49,954 bases of DNA from contig JAFAUH010000071.1 of the NCBI GenBank assembly GCA_019243445.1, forward strand, positions 1 to 49,954, in the 5' to 3' direction. The notes beneath the pieces are model-generated. The model was not told where the DNA came from, did no database searches, and saw only the letters and a list, made by a program, of their open reading frames with translations. The stretch's first letter is position 1. Every line of letters starts with the position of its first letter. This DNA comes from Streptomycetaceae bacterium. GTDB lineage: Bacteria; Actinomycetota; Actinomycetes; Streptomycetales; Streptomycetaceae. Shown here one piece after another: positions 29,264 to 38,645 of this stretch. A program made the translations under genes and the position numbers.

Positions 29264-30838
29264 ATGACCAAGCCGGACTGGAACCGACGGCATTTCCTCG
29301 GCGCGGCCACCGGGATCGGAACGGGAGCATTCGTAGCGGGGTGCGGTATGCACCCCGGCCGCGCCGAAACGATCCAGGCGATCGCCTCACCACCCCCCAT
29401 ATCCACAGCTGTCACGGCCGAAAACCAGCTGCCCGGCGACGCCGACTGGCACCTGGACCACCGCGGCTCGGACCGTGCCATCGAAGGCTACGCGGACAAA
29501 ACCGGCGTCCTGCCCGGGGAATCGTTCCGCCTGCATGTCTCCACCACCACCTCAAAGGGCTTTCGAGCCGATGCCTACCGGATGGGCTGGTACGCCGGCG
29601 CACAGGCGCGCAAAGTCTGGTCGTCACAGCGCGTGGCGTCGAACGCGCAGCCTATGCCGGCGCCATCCGGTTCAACCCGTACGGTGATGGCCGACTGGCA
29701 GCCGAGCGCCGAGATATCGACGCAGGGCTGGCCAGAGGGCTCATACCTGATACGTCTGACCGCGGATTCGGGTGAGCAGCGGTATGTGCCGATAACCGTC
29801 CGTTCCCGGATCACCGAGGGCTGCCTGGTGCTGGTCAACTCGGTCGCCACCTGGCAGGCGTACAACACCTGGGGCGGGCACAGCCTGTACCAGGGCCCGG
29901 GCGGCTCGTCGGACTACGACAACCGTTCCCTTGCGGTCAGTTGCGACCGCCCGTTCGACGACAACGGCGCACTATTGTTCACCACCTACGAACAGCCCGC
30001 GATAGCCCTCGCTGAGCAGCTCGGACTACCGCTCGCGTATGTGACGAGCATGGACATCGACCATGATCCGGGGCTGCTGCGCAGCGCCCACGCCGTGATT
30101 TCACTCGGCCACGATGAGTACTGGACACCCGCGATGCGCCAGCGAGTGACAGCAGCCCGTGACGCAGGTACCAACCTGGCGTTCCTGGGTGCTAACGCGT
30201 GCTTCCGCCGCATACGCCTGGAGCCGACCCCCGCGGGCAGCCGCCGTCTCATCGTCTGTTACAAGACCGACTGGATGGAAGACCCGATGTACGGCAAGGA
30301 CGACGCCGCCGTTACCACCGACTGGCGCGAGCCGCCTGGCGCGCATCCCGAGAACTCGATGACGGGCACGCTGTACGAGTCCAATCCGACTTCCGCCGAC
30401 TATGTGGTCGCCGAGCCTGGCCACTGGCTCTTCGAAGGCACCGGCGTCAAGGCTGGGACCAGCTTCCCCAACCTCGTCGGCACCGAGTACGACCGGGTCA
30501 ACTCAGGGAAGGACACGCCGCGTCCGATCGAGATCATCGCCCACTCCAAGCTCGTCTGTCGCGGGGTGCGCACCTTCTCGGACTCGGCGTACTACACCAC
30601 CCGCAGTGGGGCCGGAGTCTTCAACACCGGGACGATGCGCTGGATCGAGTCACTCAAAGGCGACAACAGCCACCGCATCCCGCCGCACACCTCGGACTTC
30701 ACTCGCCGGGTGACATCCAACCTCTTCCGCGCCTTCGCTGAGGGACCGGCGGGGCACGCGTACCCAGCGAAAGACAATCTGGACACCTACCATCCGTACG
30801 AAGGCGATCCCACCTGGTCGAAGCAGAACTTGTGGTGA
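29264..30838 (+). CDS. Tat-type lipoprotein related to N,N-dimethylformamidase large subunit
   Basis: The protein has 524 residues and matches the family around the beta subunit of N,N-dimethylformamidase, an iron-dependent amidase. The N-terminus has a twin-arginine motif NRRHFLGAA and a lipobox VAGC with Cys27, so export as a folded, membrane-anchored protein is likely. The motif LGHDEYWTPAMRQRV sits near residue 281, with the Asp-Glu-Tyr-Trp typical of the family. The ATG at 29264, with a GGAG upstream, is chosen over an ATG 27 bp earlier. It stands alone, with no small subunit gene beside it. Substrate unknown; amidase activity is inferred by homology only. Confidence 0.8.
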   Translation: MTKPDWNRRHFLGAATGIGTGAFVAGCGMHPGRAETIQAIASPPPISTAVTAENQLPGDADWHLDHRGSDRAIEGYADKTGVLPGESFRLHVSTTTSKGFRADAYRMGWYAGAQARKVWSSQRVASNAQPMPAPSGSTRTVMADWQPSAEISTQGWPEGSYLIRLTADSGEQRYVPITVRSRITEGCLVLVNSVATWQAYNTWGGHSLYQGPGGSSDYDNRSLAVSCDRPFDDNGALLFTTYEQPAIALAEQLGLPLAYVTSMDIDHDPGLLRSAHAVISLGHDEYWTPAMRQRVTAARDAGTNLAFLGANACFRRIRLEPTPAGSRRLIVCYKTDWMEDPMYGKDDAAVTTDWREPPGAHPENSMTGTLYESNPTSADYVVAEPGHWLFEGTGVKAGTSFPNLVGTEYDRVNSGKDTPRPIEIIAHSKLVCRGVRTFSDSAYYTTRSGAGVFNTGTMRWIESLKGDNSHRIPPHTSDFTRRVTSNLFRAFAEGPAGHAYPAKDNLDTYHPYEGDPTWSKQNLW

Positions 30839-30908
30839 GCGTTTGCGCCGGGCGCTCAGCAGATCCCTGGCTTCCTCTCACAACCGGCGGGAGCGCACTT
30901 GCGGCGCA

Positions 30909-30974
30909 TCCAGCACTCCAGCACTCCAGCACTCCAGCACCGCAGCACCGCAGCACCGCAGCACCGCAGCACCG
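30909..30974. repeat. 8-bp tandem repeat array, two unit types
   Basis: Units of CCAGCACT (about four copies) pass directly into units of CGCAGCAC (about four to five copies). The array lies between the convergent DMFase-like gene and coaE, so it is probably transcribed from both ends. It is likely length-variable. Confidence 0.8.
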
Positions 30975-30983
30975 ACGACACGT

Positions 30984-31607
30984 TCAAGATCGCATGGAGC
31001 TGCCGCTGACACTCGCCCCACGTTCACGCAGTTGCTCCCAGACCTTCCTCACCTGCGGTTCGAGCGCGTCCCATGGCCCGTCATTGTCGATCACCAGGTC
31101 GGCGACGGCGAGTCGCTGCTCGCGCGTGGCCTGCGCGGTCATCCGGGAGCGGGCCTCGTCGGCGTCCATGCCGCGCCACTGCACCAATCGAGCAAGCTGA
31201 GTCTGTGGCGCGGCGTCGACAACCACCACGACGTCGTAGAGCGGCGCGAGACCGTTTTCGGTGAGGAGCGGTACATCGTGGATCACTACGTCGTCGCGCC
31301 CCGCCTCGGCCTCCAGCTCGGCGGAACGCCGGCTGACCAGCGGGTGGACGATGGCGTTGAGCGCCTGGAGCCGGTCCTGATCGCCAAAGACGATCGCGCC
31401 GAGCTTCGGGCGGTCCAGCGTCCGGTCCGGGCGCAGCACCTCCTCGCCGAATTCGGCGACAACGGCGGCGAGTCCGAGCGTGCCGGGCTCGACGACCTCG
31501 CGGGCGATCCGGTCGGCGTCGATGACCAACGCTCCGTACGACGCGAACAGCTCGGACACTGTGCTCTTGCCCGAGCCGATCCCGCCCGTCAAACCCACCG
31601 ACAGCAT
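30984..31607 (-). CDS. coaE: Dephospho-CoA kinase
   Basis: This enzyme phosphorylates the 3'-hydroxyl of dephospho-CoA, the last step of coenzyme A synthesis. The protein has 207 residues, the core length for the family without the extra domain found in some mycobacteria. The P-loop reads [17 protein letters not shown] at residues 5-21, followed by [15 protein letters not shown]. The lid-region Arg-rich motif [14 protein letters not shown] is visible. The ATG at 31607 has a GGAGG ribosome binding site 7 nt upstream. It ends 10 bp from the 8-bp tandem array. Confidence 0.95.
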   Translation of the reverse strand: MLSVGLTGGIGSGKSTVSELFASYGALVIDADRIAREVVEPGTLGLAAVVAEFGEEVLRPDRTLDRPKLGAIVFGDQDRLQALNAIVHPLVSRRSAELEAEAGRDDVVIHDVPLLTENGLAPLYDVVVVVDAAPQTQLARLVQWRGMDADEARSRMTAQATREQRLAVADLVIDNDGPWDALEPQVRKVWEQLRERGASVSGSSMRS

Positions 31608-31659
31608 GGTCACACCTCCGCTCACCTCGGAACGCCGCCACGCTATCCGATCACCACAC

Positions 31660-32622
31660 TCAGCCCCCGTCGCCCTCCCGTTCTGCCCATTCCGCGAGGA
31701 AACGTTCGAACTCAATGCCCAGGTCATCGGCGGTCGGCAGGTCAAGTGGCTCGGCCATCAGGTCCTCTTTGCCCACCGCTCCGACCAGCGCGTCGTACTG
31801 AGTCTCCAAGCCACGCACCAAGGTGATCAACTCAGCGTCACCCTCGGTGATCTGGCGGTCGACCTCGGCGCGTATCCGGTGCGCGTCCCTACGCAGCGCG
31901 CGCGCCGCGCCCGGCAGCACGAGCCCCGTCGCCGCTGTCACCGCTTCCAAAATCGCCAGAGCAGCGTCCGGATACGGCGAGCGGGACAAGTAATGCGGAA
32001 CGTGCGCGGCAACCCCCAGCACATCGTGTCCGGCTTCGGACAGCCGCAGTTCGATCAGTGACTCCGCACTCCCGGGCACCTCGGCCTCGTCGAACCAGTT
32101 GCGGTGGCCGGGCATCAGATCCGTCCGGTTTCCGTGCGGGGTCAGGCCCACCGGGCGCGTGTGCGGCACACCCATTGGTATCCCATGGAAGTTGATAGCC
32201 ATGCGTACGCCGAGCCGCTCAACGAGCTCTCGCATCGCCGCTGCGAACCGCTCCCACTCCACATCCGGTTCGGGGCCGGCGAGCACGAGGAAGGGTGTTC
32301 CGGTGGCGTCCTGCACCAGATACAGGGCGAGTTCAGGTACATCGTAGGAGACCCAACTGTCACGCCGGAAAGTCATCAGCGGACGGCGTGCGCGATAGTC
32401 GACGAGTCGGTCCACGTCGAACCGGGCGACTATGCGGTGCTCCTGGTCGTCGTCACGACTGTCACCGAGGAATTGTGCTACCAGTTGCTTCCCCGCGTCG
32501 CCCGCGTCGATGAACCCCTCCATGTGATACAGCAGCACCAGCCCTCCCGCCTGCGCGGTCTCCACCGCGGCCAGGCCTTCCGGCTCGAACTCGTACAACT
32601 CCCTTGGATCCTGCACGGTCAT
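31660..32622 (-). CDS. PAC2 family protein
   Basis: The protein has 320 residues and matches the PAC2 family, named after proteasome assembly chaperone 2; in actinobacteria its function is not established. Seen are [20 protein letters not shown] near residue 28 and [20 protein letters not shown] near residue 147. The C-terminal 60 residues form a charged helical region. The ATG at 32622 has GGAGGGG upstream. It precedes coaE by 52 bp on the same strand. Its leader carries a G-rich repeat (32645-32711). Confidence 0.85.
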   Translation of the reverse strand: MTVQDPRELYEFEPEGLAAVETAQAGGLVLLYHMEGFIDAGDAGKQLVAQFLGDSRDDDQEHRIVARFDVDRLVDYRARRPLMTFRRDSWVSYDVPELALYLVQDATGTPFLVLAGPEPDVEWERFAAAMRELVERLGVRMAINFHGIPMGVPHTRPVGLTPHGNRTDLMPGHRNWFDEAEVPGSAESLIELRLSEAGHDVLGVAAHVPHYLSRSPYPDAALAILEAVTAATGLVLPGAARALRRDAHRIRAEVDRQITEGDAELITLVRGLETQYDALVGAVGKEDLMAEPLDLPTADDLGIEFERFLAEWAEREGDGG

Positions 32623-32644
32623 CGCCCCTCCGTTTCCTTCCCGT

Positions 32645-32711
32645 CACCCGGCTTTCTTCCCACCACCCCACCCGGCTTCCTTCCCACCCCACCCGGCGTG
32701 CTTCTCACCAC
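32645..32711 (-). repeat. G-rich imperfect tandem repeat in the PAC2 gene leader
   Basis: Three imperfect copies of a 21-24 bp unit beginning CACCCGGC on the plus strand occur in a row. On the coding minus strand they give runs such as GGGTGGGGTGGG, which could form a G-quadruplex. It lies 23-90 bp before the PAC2 start. Confidence 0.6.
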
Positions 32712-32771
32712 TAACGTATGCCCGGGCACTGACATTCCCCTGGAGCCCGCAATCGCTCATGCTGGAGGCAC

Positions 32772-32816
32772 AACGCTGAGGCCCGTCCCCCACATGAGGG
32801 GACGGGCCTCAGCGTT
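32772..32816 (-). terminator. rpsA terminator
   Basis: A perfect 19-bp stem (32772-32790 and 32798-32816) with the 7-nt loop CACATGA lies about 30 bp after the rpsA stop. It is the strongest hairpin in the window, consistent with a highly transcribed ribosomal protein gene. Confidence 0.9.
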
Positions 32817-32845
32817 CTTACAACGCTACCGTTGCGACATTGCCG

Positions 32846-34342
32846 TCAGCTCTGGCCTCCGGCCAGCTTCTCGCGGAGCGCGGCGAGCGCCTCGTCCGAC
32901 GCCAGAGCGCCGGAGTTGTCGTCCGACTCCGAGGAGTACGAGCCGCCACCAGCACCGCCCTGCGGGGCAGCGGCCCCGCCCACCTCGGCCGCAGCCTCGG
33001 CGTCAGCCTCACGGGACTTGATGACCTGCGCCTGGTGCGCCTCGAAGCGCTGCTGCGCCTCGGCGTACTGGCGCTCCCACTCCTCGCGCTGCTTCTCAAA
33101 GCCAGGCAGCCAGTCGTTGGCCTCCGGGTCGAAGCCCTCTGGGTAGATGTAGTTGCCCTGGTCGTCGTAGGAGGCGGCCATGCCGTACAGCGTCGGGTCG
33201 AACTCGACGGTGGTCGGCTCGGGGCCGAATGCCTCGTTGGCCTGCTTCAGCGACAGGCTGATGCGACGGCGCTCGAGATCGATGTCGATGACCTTGACGA
33301 AGATCTCGTCGTTGACCTGGACGACCTGCTCCGGGATCTCCACGTGACGCTCGGCCAGCTCGGAGATGTGCACCAGCCCCTCGATGCCCTCGTCCACGCG
33401 GACGAACGCACCGAACGGAACGAGCTTGGTGACCTTGCCCGGGACGACCTGGCCGATCTGGTGGGTGCGGGCGAACTGCTGCCACGGGTCTTCCTGGGTC
33501 GCCTTCAGGGACAAGGAGACACGCTCGCGGTCCATGTCGACGTCCAGAACCTCGACCGTGACCTCCTGGCCGACCTCGACGACCTCGGACGGGTGGTCGA
33601 TGTGCTTCCAGGACAGTTCGGAGACGTGCACCAGACCGTCGACGCCGCCGAGGTCGACGAACGCACCGAAGTTGACGATCGAGGAGACAACTCCGGAGCG
33701 GACCTGGCCCTTCTGCAAGGTGGTGAGGAAAGTCTGGCGGACCTCGCTCTGAGTCTGCTCGAGCCAGGCGCGGCGGGAAAGGACCACGTTGTTGCGGTTC
33801 TTGTCCAGCTCGATGATCTTCGCCTCGAGTTCCTTGCCGACGTACGGCTGCAGGTCGCGGACGCGGCGCATCTCCACGAGCGAGGCGGGGAGGAAGCCTC
33901 GCAAACCGATGTCGAGGATGAGACCGCCCTTGACGACCTCGATGACGGTACCGGTGACGATGCCGTCTTCTTCCTTGATCTTCTCGATCGTGCCCCAGGC
34001 ACGCTCGTACTGAGCGCGCTTCTTGGACAGGATCAGGCGCCCCTCCTTGTCCTCCTTCTGGAGAACCAGCGCCTCGATCTCGTCGCCGACCGCGACGACC
34101 TCGTTCGGGTCGACGTCGTGCTTGATCGAGAGCTCGCGGGAGGGAATAACGCCCTCGGTCTTGTAACCGATGTCGAGCAGGACCTCGTCCCGGTCGACCT
34201 TCACGATGACGCCGTCGACGATGTCGCCGTCGTTGAAGTACTTGATCGTTTCGTCGATCGCGGCGAGGAAGGCATCCTCGGAACCGATGTCGTTGACCGC
34301 CACCTGCGGGGTGGTACGGGGGGCCTCGGTGCTGCTCGTCAT
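32846..34342 (-). CDS. rpsA: 30S ribosomal protein S1
   Basis: S1 binds mRNA on the small ribosomal subunit and helps initiation. The protein has 498 residues with four S1 RNA-binding domains, visible as the repeated pattern VVSSIVNFGAFVDLGGVDGLVHVSELSW and VTKLVPFGAFVRVDEGIEGLVHISELA in the middle of the chain. The last 110 residues are charged and Glu/Gln/Ala-rich, as in other actinobacteria. The ATG at 34342 follows AAAGG. A strong promoter lies about 200 bp upstream, so the mRNA has a long leader that may take part in autoregulation. Confidence 0.97.
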   Translation of the reverse strand: MTSSTEAPRTTPQVAVNDIGSEDAFLAAIDETIKYFNDGDIVDGVIVKVDRDEVLLDIGYKTEGVIPSRELSIKHDVDPNEVVAVGDEIEALVLQKEDKEGRLILSKKRAQYERAWGTIEKIKEEDGIVTGTVIEVVKGGLILDIGLRGFLPASLVEMRRVRDLQPYVGKELEAKIIELDKNRNNVVLSRRAWLEQTQSEVRQTFLTTLQKGQVRSGVVSSIVNFGAFVDLGGVDGLVHVSELSWKHIDHPSEVVEVGQEVTVEVLDVDMDRERVSLSLKATQEDPWQQFARTHQIGQVVPGKVTKLVPFGAFVRVDEGIEGLVHISELAERHVEIPEQVVQVNDEIFVKVIDIDLERRRISLSLKQANEAFGPEPTTVEFDPTLYGMAASYDDQGNYIYPEGFDPEANDWLPGFEKQREEWERQYAEAQQRFEAHQAQVIKSREADAEAAAEVGGAAAPQGGAGGGSYSSESDDNSGALASDEALAALREKLAGGQS

Positions 34343-34546
34343 TAGGGAAAGGACTCCGGTGCGGACAATAAGTCGTAGGTACTGCTACGCCGGGAGCCCG
34401 TATCGCTTCTGCCGATTCCGGACAGCTTCGAAGCGAGAAGTCCGAGATATGGAATCTTCGGTGTCGCCTCAACAACCGAGGGGTCTGCAACAGATGCGAG
34501 CGCAGCCTGCTCGGTCCGAGGTGCGCAGGCCCGCAGCGCAACTTGT

Positions 34547-34575
34547 AGCATACGGGGACAGCCGGGCATGGTCAA
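34547..34575 (-). promoter_or_regulatory. rpsA promoter
   Basis: On the minus strand TTGACC (34570-34575) and TATGCT (34547-34552) are separated by exactly 17 bp, close to the principal-sigma consensus. Predicted start is near 34540, giving a leader of about 198 nt before the rpsA ATG. No gene is seen elsewhere between 34343 and 34681. Confidence 0.7.
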
Positions 34576-34681
34576 TGCGCGAAGGCCTCACCCTGGACGG
34601 ATCGGACATATCGCTCCATGTCCGGCATGTCAGCTGATCGCCGCTCGCCGATCCGACGAAGAGAGTACGACGACCGCCACG

Positions 34682-35530
34682 ATGATCCAAGATGCCATGT
34701 CGGACGGAGTCCACGAAGGGGCCGCCGCTGAACCGGCAGAACAGCCGCAGGCGACGCGGCGCAGCGCCGACACTACGGAAAGCAGCCGTGCAAGCCGCAG
34801 CTGGTGGGACCGGAACGCGGACGAGTACCAGTCCGAGCACGGAGCGTTCCTGGGCGACAACCGCTTCGTGTGGGGCCCGGAGGGGCTCGACGAAGAGGAC
34901 GCCAGGCTGCTGGGCCCGGCCGCACGGCTTGCCGGCCGGACAGTGCTCGAGATCGGTGCCGGGGCAGCGCAGTGTTCGCGTTGGCTGGCGGCACAGGGCG
35001 CACGACCGATCGCGCTCGACCTGTCACATCGGCAGCTGCTGCATGCGCGGCGGATCGGCGCGGGATTCCCGCTGATACAGGCCGACGCAGGAGAGCTGCC
35101 GTTCACCGATGGCTCCTTCGACCTGGCGTGCTCGGCATACGGCGGGGTGCCGTTCGTAGCGGATTCCGGGCGGGTGATGCAAGAGGTGCACCGGGTGCTA
35201 CGGCCCGGCGGGCGCTGGGTGTTCTCAGTGACGCACCCGGTGCGCTGGGCGTTCCCTGACGAGCCGGGCCCCGAAGGGCTGACGGCAATCTCCTCGTACT
35301 TCGACCGCACACCGTACGTGGAAGAAGATCGTGCGGGCTGCGCTGTATATATAGAGCACCACCGCACCCTGGGTGACCGGGTACGAGAGATCGCGGCCGC
35401 CGGGTTCCGACTGGTGGATCTCGTAGAACCGGAGTGGCCTCAGTGGAACGAGCAGGAGTGGAGTGGCTGGTCCCCGCTGCGCGGGGCGCTGCTGCCGGGC
35501 ACTGCGATCTTCGTCTGCGACCGGGAGTGA
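34682..35530 (+). CDS. SAM-dependent methyltransferase, class I
   Basis: The protein has 282 residues with a Rossmann-type methyltransferase fold. Motif I reads TVLEIGAGAAQCSRWLA near residue 90, followed by the acidic residue in PIALDLSHRQL, then GELPFTDGSFDLACSAYG and the post-motif HRVLRPGGRWVFSVTHP. Methyl acceptor unknown. The start is uncertain: the ATG at 34682 lacks a clear ribosome binding site, and another ATG at 34697 is possible. The first 45 residues look disordered. It is divergent from rpsA and convergent with polA. Confidence 0.88.
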   Translation: MIQDAMSDGVHEGAAAEPAEQPQATRRSADTTESSRASRSWWDRNADEYQSEHGAFLGDNRFVWGPEGLDEEDARLLGPAARLAGRTVLEIGAGAAQCSRWLAAQGARPIALDLSHRQLLHARRIGAGFPLIQADAGELPFTDGSFDLACSAYGGVPFVADSGRVMQEVHRVLRPGGRWVFSVTHPVRWAFPDEPGPEGLTAISSYFDRTPYVEEDRAGCAVYIEHHRTLGDRVREIAAAGFRLVDLVEPEWPQWNEQEWSGWSPLRGALLPGTAIFVCDRE

Positions 35531-35538
35531 CGGAAAGA

Positions 35539-35556
35539 GCCCAGCGGCAGCTGGGC
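35539..35556. terminator. Hairpin between methyltransferase gene and polA
   Basis: A 7-bp stem GCCCAGC-GGCA-GCTGGGC lies in the 37-bp gap between the two convergent genes and could serve both. It is short but GC-rich. Confidence 0.5.
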
Positions 35557-35567
35557 CCTGTCCGGCC

Positions 35568-38300
35568 CTAGTGCGCGGCGGACTCCCAATCCGTACCGAC
35601 GCCCACCGACACATCCAGCGGAGCACTCAGCGGATACGCACCAGCCATCTCGCGCCGCACGACCTCCTCGACCGCATCGCACTCACCCGGTGCGATCTCC
35701 AGCACGATTTCGTCGTGCACCTGAAGCAGCATGCGCGACCGCAACCCCTCCTTCGCCAAAGCAGCATCAACCCGCAGCGTCGCGATCTTGACAATATCCG
35801 CGGCCGAACCCTGGATCGGCGCGTTCAACGCCATCCGCTCGGCCATCTCACGCCGCTGCCGGTTGTCGCTGGTCAGATCCGGCAGATAGCGGCGCCGACC
35901 CAGCAAAGTCTCGGTGTAACCCCTCGCCCGGGCCTCCCCCACGACCCGGTGCAAATAATCCCGCACCCCGCCGAACCGCTCAAAGTAAATGTCCATCAAA
36001 CTCCGCGCCTCATCAGGGGTGATGCTCAGCTGCTGCGACAGACCGAACGCCGAAAGTCCGTAAGCCAAGCCATACGACATCGCCTTGATACGGCGGCGCA
36101 TCTCCGCGTCCACCGCCTCCCTGGCCACACCGAAGACCTGCGAGGCGACCGTGTCATGCAGATCCTCACCCGAGGCGAACGCCGCGATCAGCCCCTCGTC
36201 CTCCGACAGATGAGCCATCACCCGCAGCTCGATCTGGCTGTAGTCGACAGTCATCAGCGACTCGAAGCCCTCACCGACCACGAACCCCCGCCGGATCGCC
36301 CGTCCCTCATCGGTGCGCACCGGAATATTCTGCAGATTGGGATCGGTCGACGACAGTCGGCCTGTCGCCGCCACCGTCTGCTGAAACGTAGTGTGGATCC
36401 GTCCATCCGGCGCGATCGTCTTGATCAGGCCCTCCACCGTCGACCGCAGCCGAGCCTGCTCACGATGGCGCAGCATGATCACCGGCAGCTCGTGATCACT
36501 CTGCGCCGCGAGCCACGCCAAAGCGTCAGCATCCGTCGTGTAACCCGTCTTCGTCCGCTTCGTCCTCGGCAGCCCCAACTCACCGAACAGCACCTCCTGC
36601 AGTTGCTTCGGCGAACCCAAATTGAACTCGTGACCCACCGCACGGTGCGCCTCCGACACTGCCTGCTGCACCGCCCCAGCGAACTGCTGCTCCAGCCGCT
36701 CCAACCACTCACGATCCGCAGCGATCCCATGGCGCTCCATCCGCGCAAGCAGCGCCGACGTCGGCAGCTCCACATCACGCAACAGCCCCAGCGCACCGTC
36801 CTGGTCAAGACGGCCGGCAAACGCATCACTGAGGTCGAGGACCGCACGCGCCTGCAGCATCAAAGCATCCGCTTCGGCCTTTTCATCCATGCCGAACGCC
36901 AACTGACCGTCCTCACCACCGGCAGGGGCCAGCTCATTGCCGAGATACTCCACCGACAGTGTGTCCAGCGCGAAAGAACGCCGCCCCGGCTTGATCAAAT
37001 AAGCCGCCAGCGCCGTGTCCATCGACACTCCGCCCACTGACCAACCGTGCTCGGCAAACACCCGCATCACGCCCTTGGCGTTGTGCAGCACCTTGGGACG
37101 CTCCGGATCCGCGATCCACGCCGCGAACGCCTTCTCATCCTCCTCACCCAGCTCCGCCGGATCGAACCACACGGCCGGGCCCGCACCACTCGCCAGCGCA
37201 ATCTCGCTCACACTGCCCGCACCCAGACCCCACGCGTCAACAATGGCCACACCCAACACACCCACCGCATGCCGCTCCAGCCAACCCGGCAACTCCCCCA
37301 CGCCGAGCAACTGCCCATTGACCAACACCCCCTCGCCAGCAGCTGACGACTCCTCCTGCTCGTCGGCACCCGGATCAGCTGCATACAGCCGCTCCCGGAA
37401 ATTCGGATGCCGGAACTCCAGTACATCAAGCACCACATCCAGCGCCGCCCGGTCATACGGCTCACGGGCAAGAGCCTCAAGCTCCGTCGACAACTCGACA
37501 TCCCGCACCAGCTCCGTCAACCGCCGGTTCAACTTCACCGACTCCAGATGCTCACGCAGATTCTGCCCAACCTTCCCCTTGACCTCGTCAACCCGCTCTA
37601 CCAACCCTTCGAACGACCCGAACTGCATGACCCACTTCGCGGCCGTCTTCTCCCCCACGCCCGGAATCCCAGGCAAATTATCCGAAGAGTCACCACGCAG
37701 TGCTGCGAAATCCGGGTACTGGCCCGGCGAGAGCCCGTACTTCTCCTCGACCTTCGCCGGAGTGAACCGCGTCAGCTCCGAGACTCCCTTTGTCGGATAC
37801 AGCACCGTCACGTCATCCGTCACCAACTGCAGACAGTCGCGATCCCCCGTGACGATCAGCACCTCGAAACCGGCCGCAGCCGCCCGCGTCGCCAGCGTCG
37901 CGATGACATCATCCGCCTCGAACCCATCGACAGCGAAACGCCGCACCCGCATCGCGTCCAGCAGCTCACCGATCAATCCCACCTGACTGCGGAACTCATC
38001 CGGAGTCTTCGACCGCGTCCCCTTGTATTCCGGATACTCGTCGAACCGCCACGTCTTGCGAGACACATCGAACGCCACCGCAAGATGCGTCGGCTGCTCG
38101 TCACGCAACGTGTTCGCCAGCATCGAGGCGAACCCATAGACCGCATTCGTCGGCTGGCCCGTGGCCGTACTGAAGTTCTCCATCGGCAGCGCATAGAACG
38201 CCCGATACGCCAAAGAATGCCCATCCAACAGCAGCAGCCGCCCCCCCTTCCTCACCTCGGAGTCGGTCACTGCGGTCGCCTTCGATGCCTTAACTGCCAC
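35568..38300 (-). CDS. polA: DNA polymerase I
   Basis: DNA polymerase I fills repair gaps and removes RNA primers. The protein has 910 residues. Domains in order: 5'-3' nuclease (LLLDGHSLAYRAFYAL, FEADDVIATLATRA, GIPGVGEKTAAKW), a 3'-5' exonuclease-like domain, and the polymerase with motif A (TVDYSQIELRVMAHLSED), motif B (RIKAMSYGLAYGLSAFGL) and motif C (QVHDEIVLE). The usual first exonuclease motif Asp-x-Glu is not visible, so proofreading is probably absent, as in other actinobacteria. The GTG at 38300 with GGGAG upstream is preferred; an ATG at 38330 is possible. Confidence 0.97.
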   Translation of the reverse strand: MAVKASKATAVTDSEVRKGGRLLLLDGHSLAYRAFYALPMENFSTATGQPTNAVYGFASMLANTLRDEQPTHLAVAFDVSRKTWRFDEYPEYKGTRSKTPDEFRSQVGLIGELLDAMRVRRFAVDGFEADDVIATLATRAAAAGFEVLIVTGDRDCLQLVTDDVTVLYPTKGVSELTRFTPAKVEEKYGLSPGQYPDFAALRGDSSDNLPGIPGVGEKTAAKWVMQFGSFEGLVERVDEVKGKVGQNLREHLESVKLNRRLTELVRDVELSTELEALAREPYDRAALDVVLDVLEFRHPNFRERLYAADPGADEQEESSAAGEGVLVNGQLLGVGELPGWLERHAVGVLGVAIVDAWGLGAGSVSEIALASGAGPAVWFDPAELGEEDEKAFAAWIADPERPKVLHNAKGVMRVFAEHGWSVGGVSMDTALAAYLIKPGRRSFALDTLSVEYLGNELAPAGGEDGQLAFGMDEKAEADALMLQARAVLDLSDAFAGRLDQDGALGLLRDVELPTSALLARMERHGIAADREWLERLEQQFAGAVQQAVSEAHRAVGHEFNLGSPKQLQEVLFGELGLPRTKRTKTGYTTDADALAWLAAQSDHELPVIMLRHREQARLRSTVEGLIKTIAPDGRIHTTFQQTVAATGRLSSTDPNLQNIPVRTDEGRAIRRGFVVGEGFESLMTVDYSQIELRVMAHLSEDEGLIAAFASGEDLHDTVASQVFGVAREAVDAEMRRRIKAMSYGLAYGLSAFGLSQQLSITPDEARSLMDIYFERFGGVRDYLHRVVGEARARGYTETLLGRRRYLPDLTSDNRQRREMAERMALNAPIQGSAADIVKIATLRVDAALAKEGLRSRMLLQVHDEIVLEIAPGECDAVEEVVRREMAGAYPLSAPLDVSVGVGTDWESAAH

Positions 38301-38645
38301 GCTCCCGATCCTGCCATGGACCACTGACAACTACCGCCCCCATGACACACACGGGCACCGCGCAGCTGCGCTCCTTTGTCCGCCCCGCCGCGCCCGGGAG
38401 TGCCTCCCTCCCCCTGCCTGTGCCTGCGGCGGGAGGCGCCCCCTGAAGGCAGGAGGAGGCTGATGTTGCAGTCGCCCGTTCTCACGCTCCACAGCCGGCT
38501 TGTCGTGCCGGAAGCGCGCCCCTCAACCGGAGTCTCGGCCTCCTACTCCGCGTACTCACGTGCGTCGCTCACTGCCAGTGCAGCGTGGCAGGATTCAGAC
38601 ACCACGAGCACTCACACGGGCATGCGAACGCCGAAGGGGACCAAG
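38301..38645. other. 345-bp divergent region between polA and the molybdopterin oxidoreductase
   Basis: It separates polA (minus) from the FdhF-type gene (plus). It contains a strong ribosome binding site, GGAGGAGG at about 38451-38458, followed by ATG at 38463, which is in frame with the downstream oxidoreductase and open throughout. Thus either a 61-residue N-terminal extension exists or the site is a remnant. No separate gene is recognised. Confidence 0.45.

Noticed and set aside
30909-30974. Tandem array considered as a CRISPR
   Set aside because: The period is 8 bp without spacers and no cas gene is present; no CRISPR array is seen anywhere in the window.
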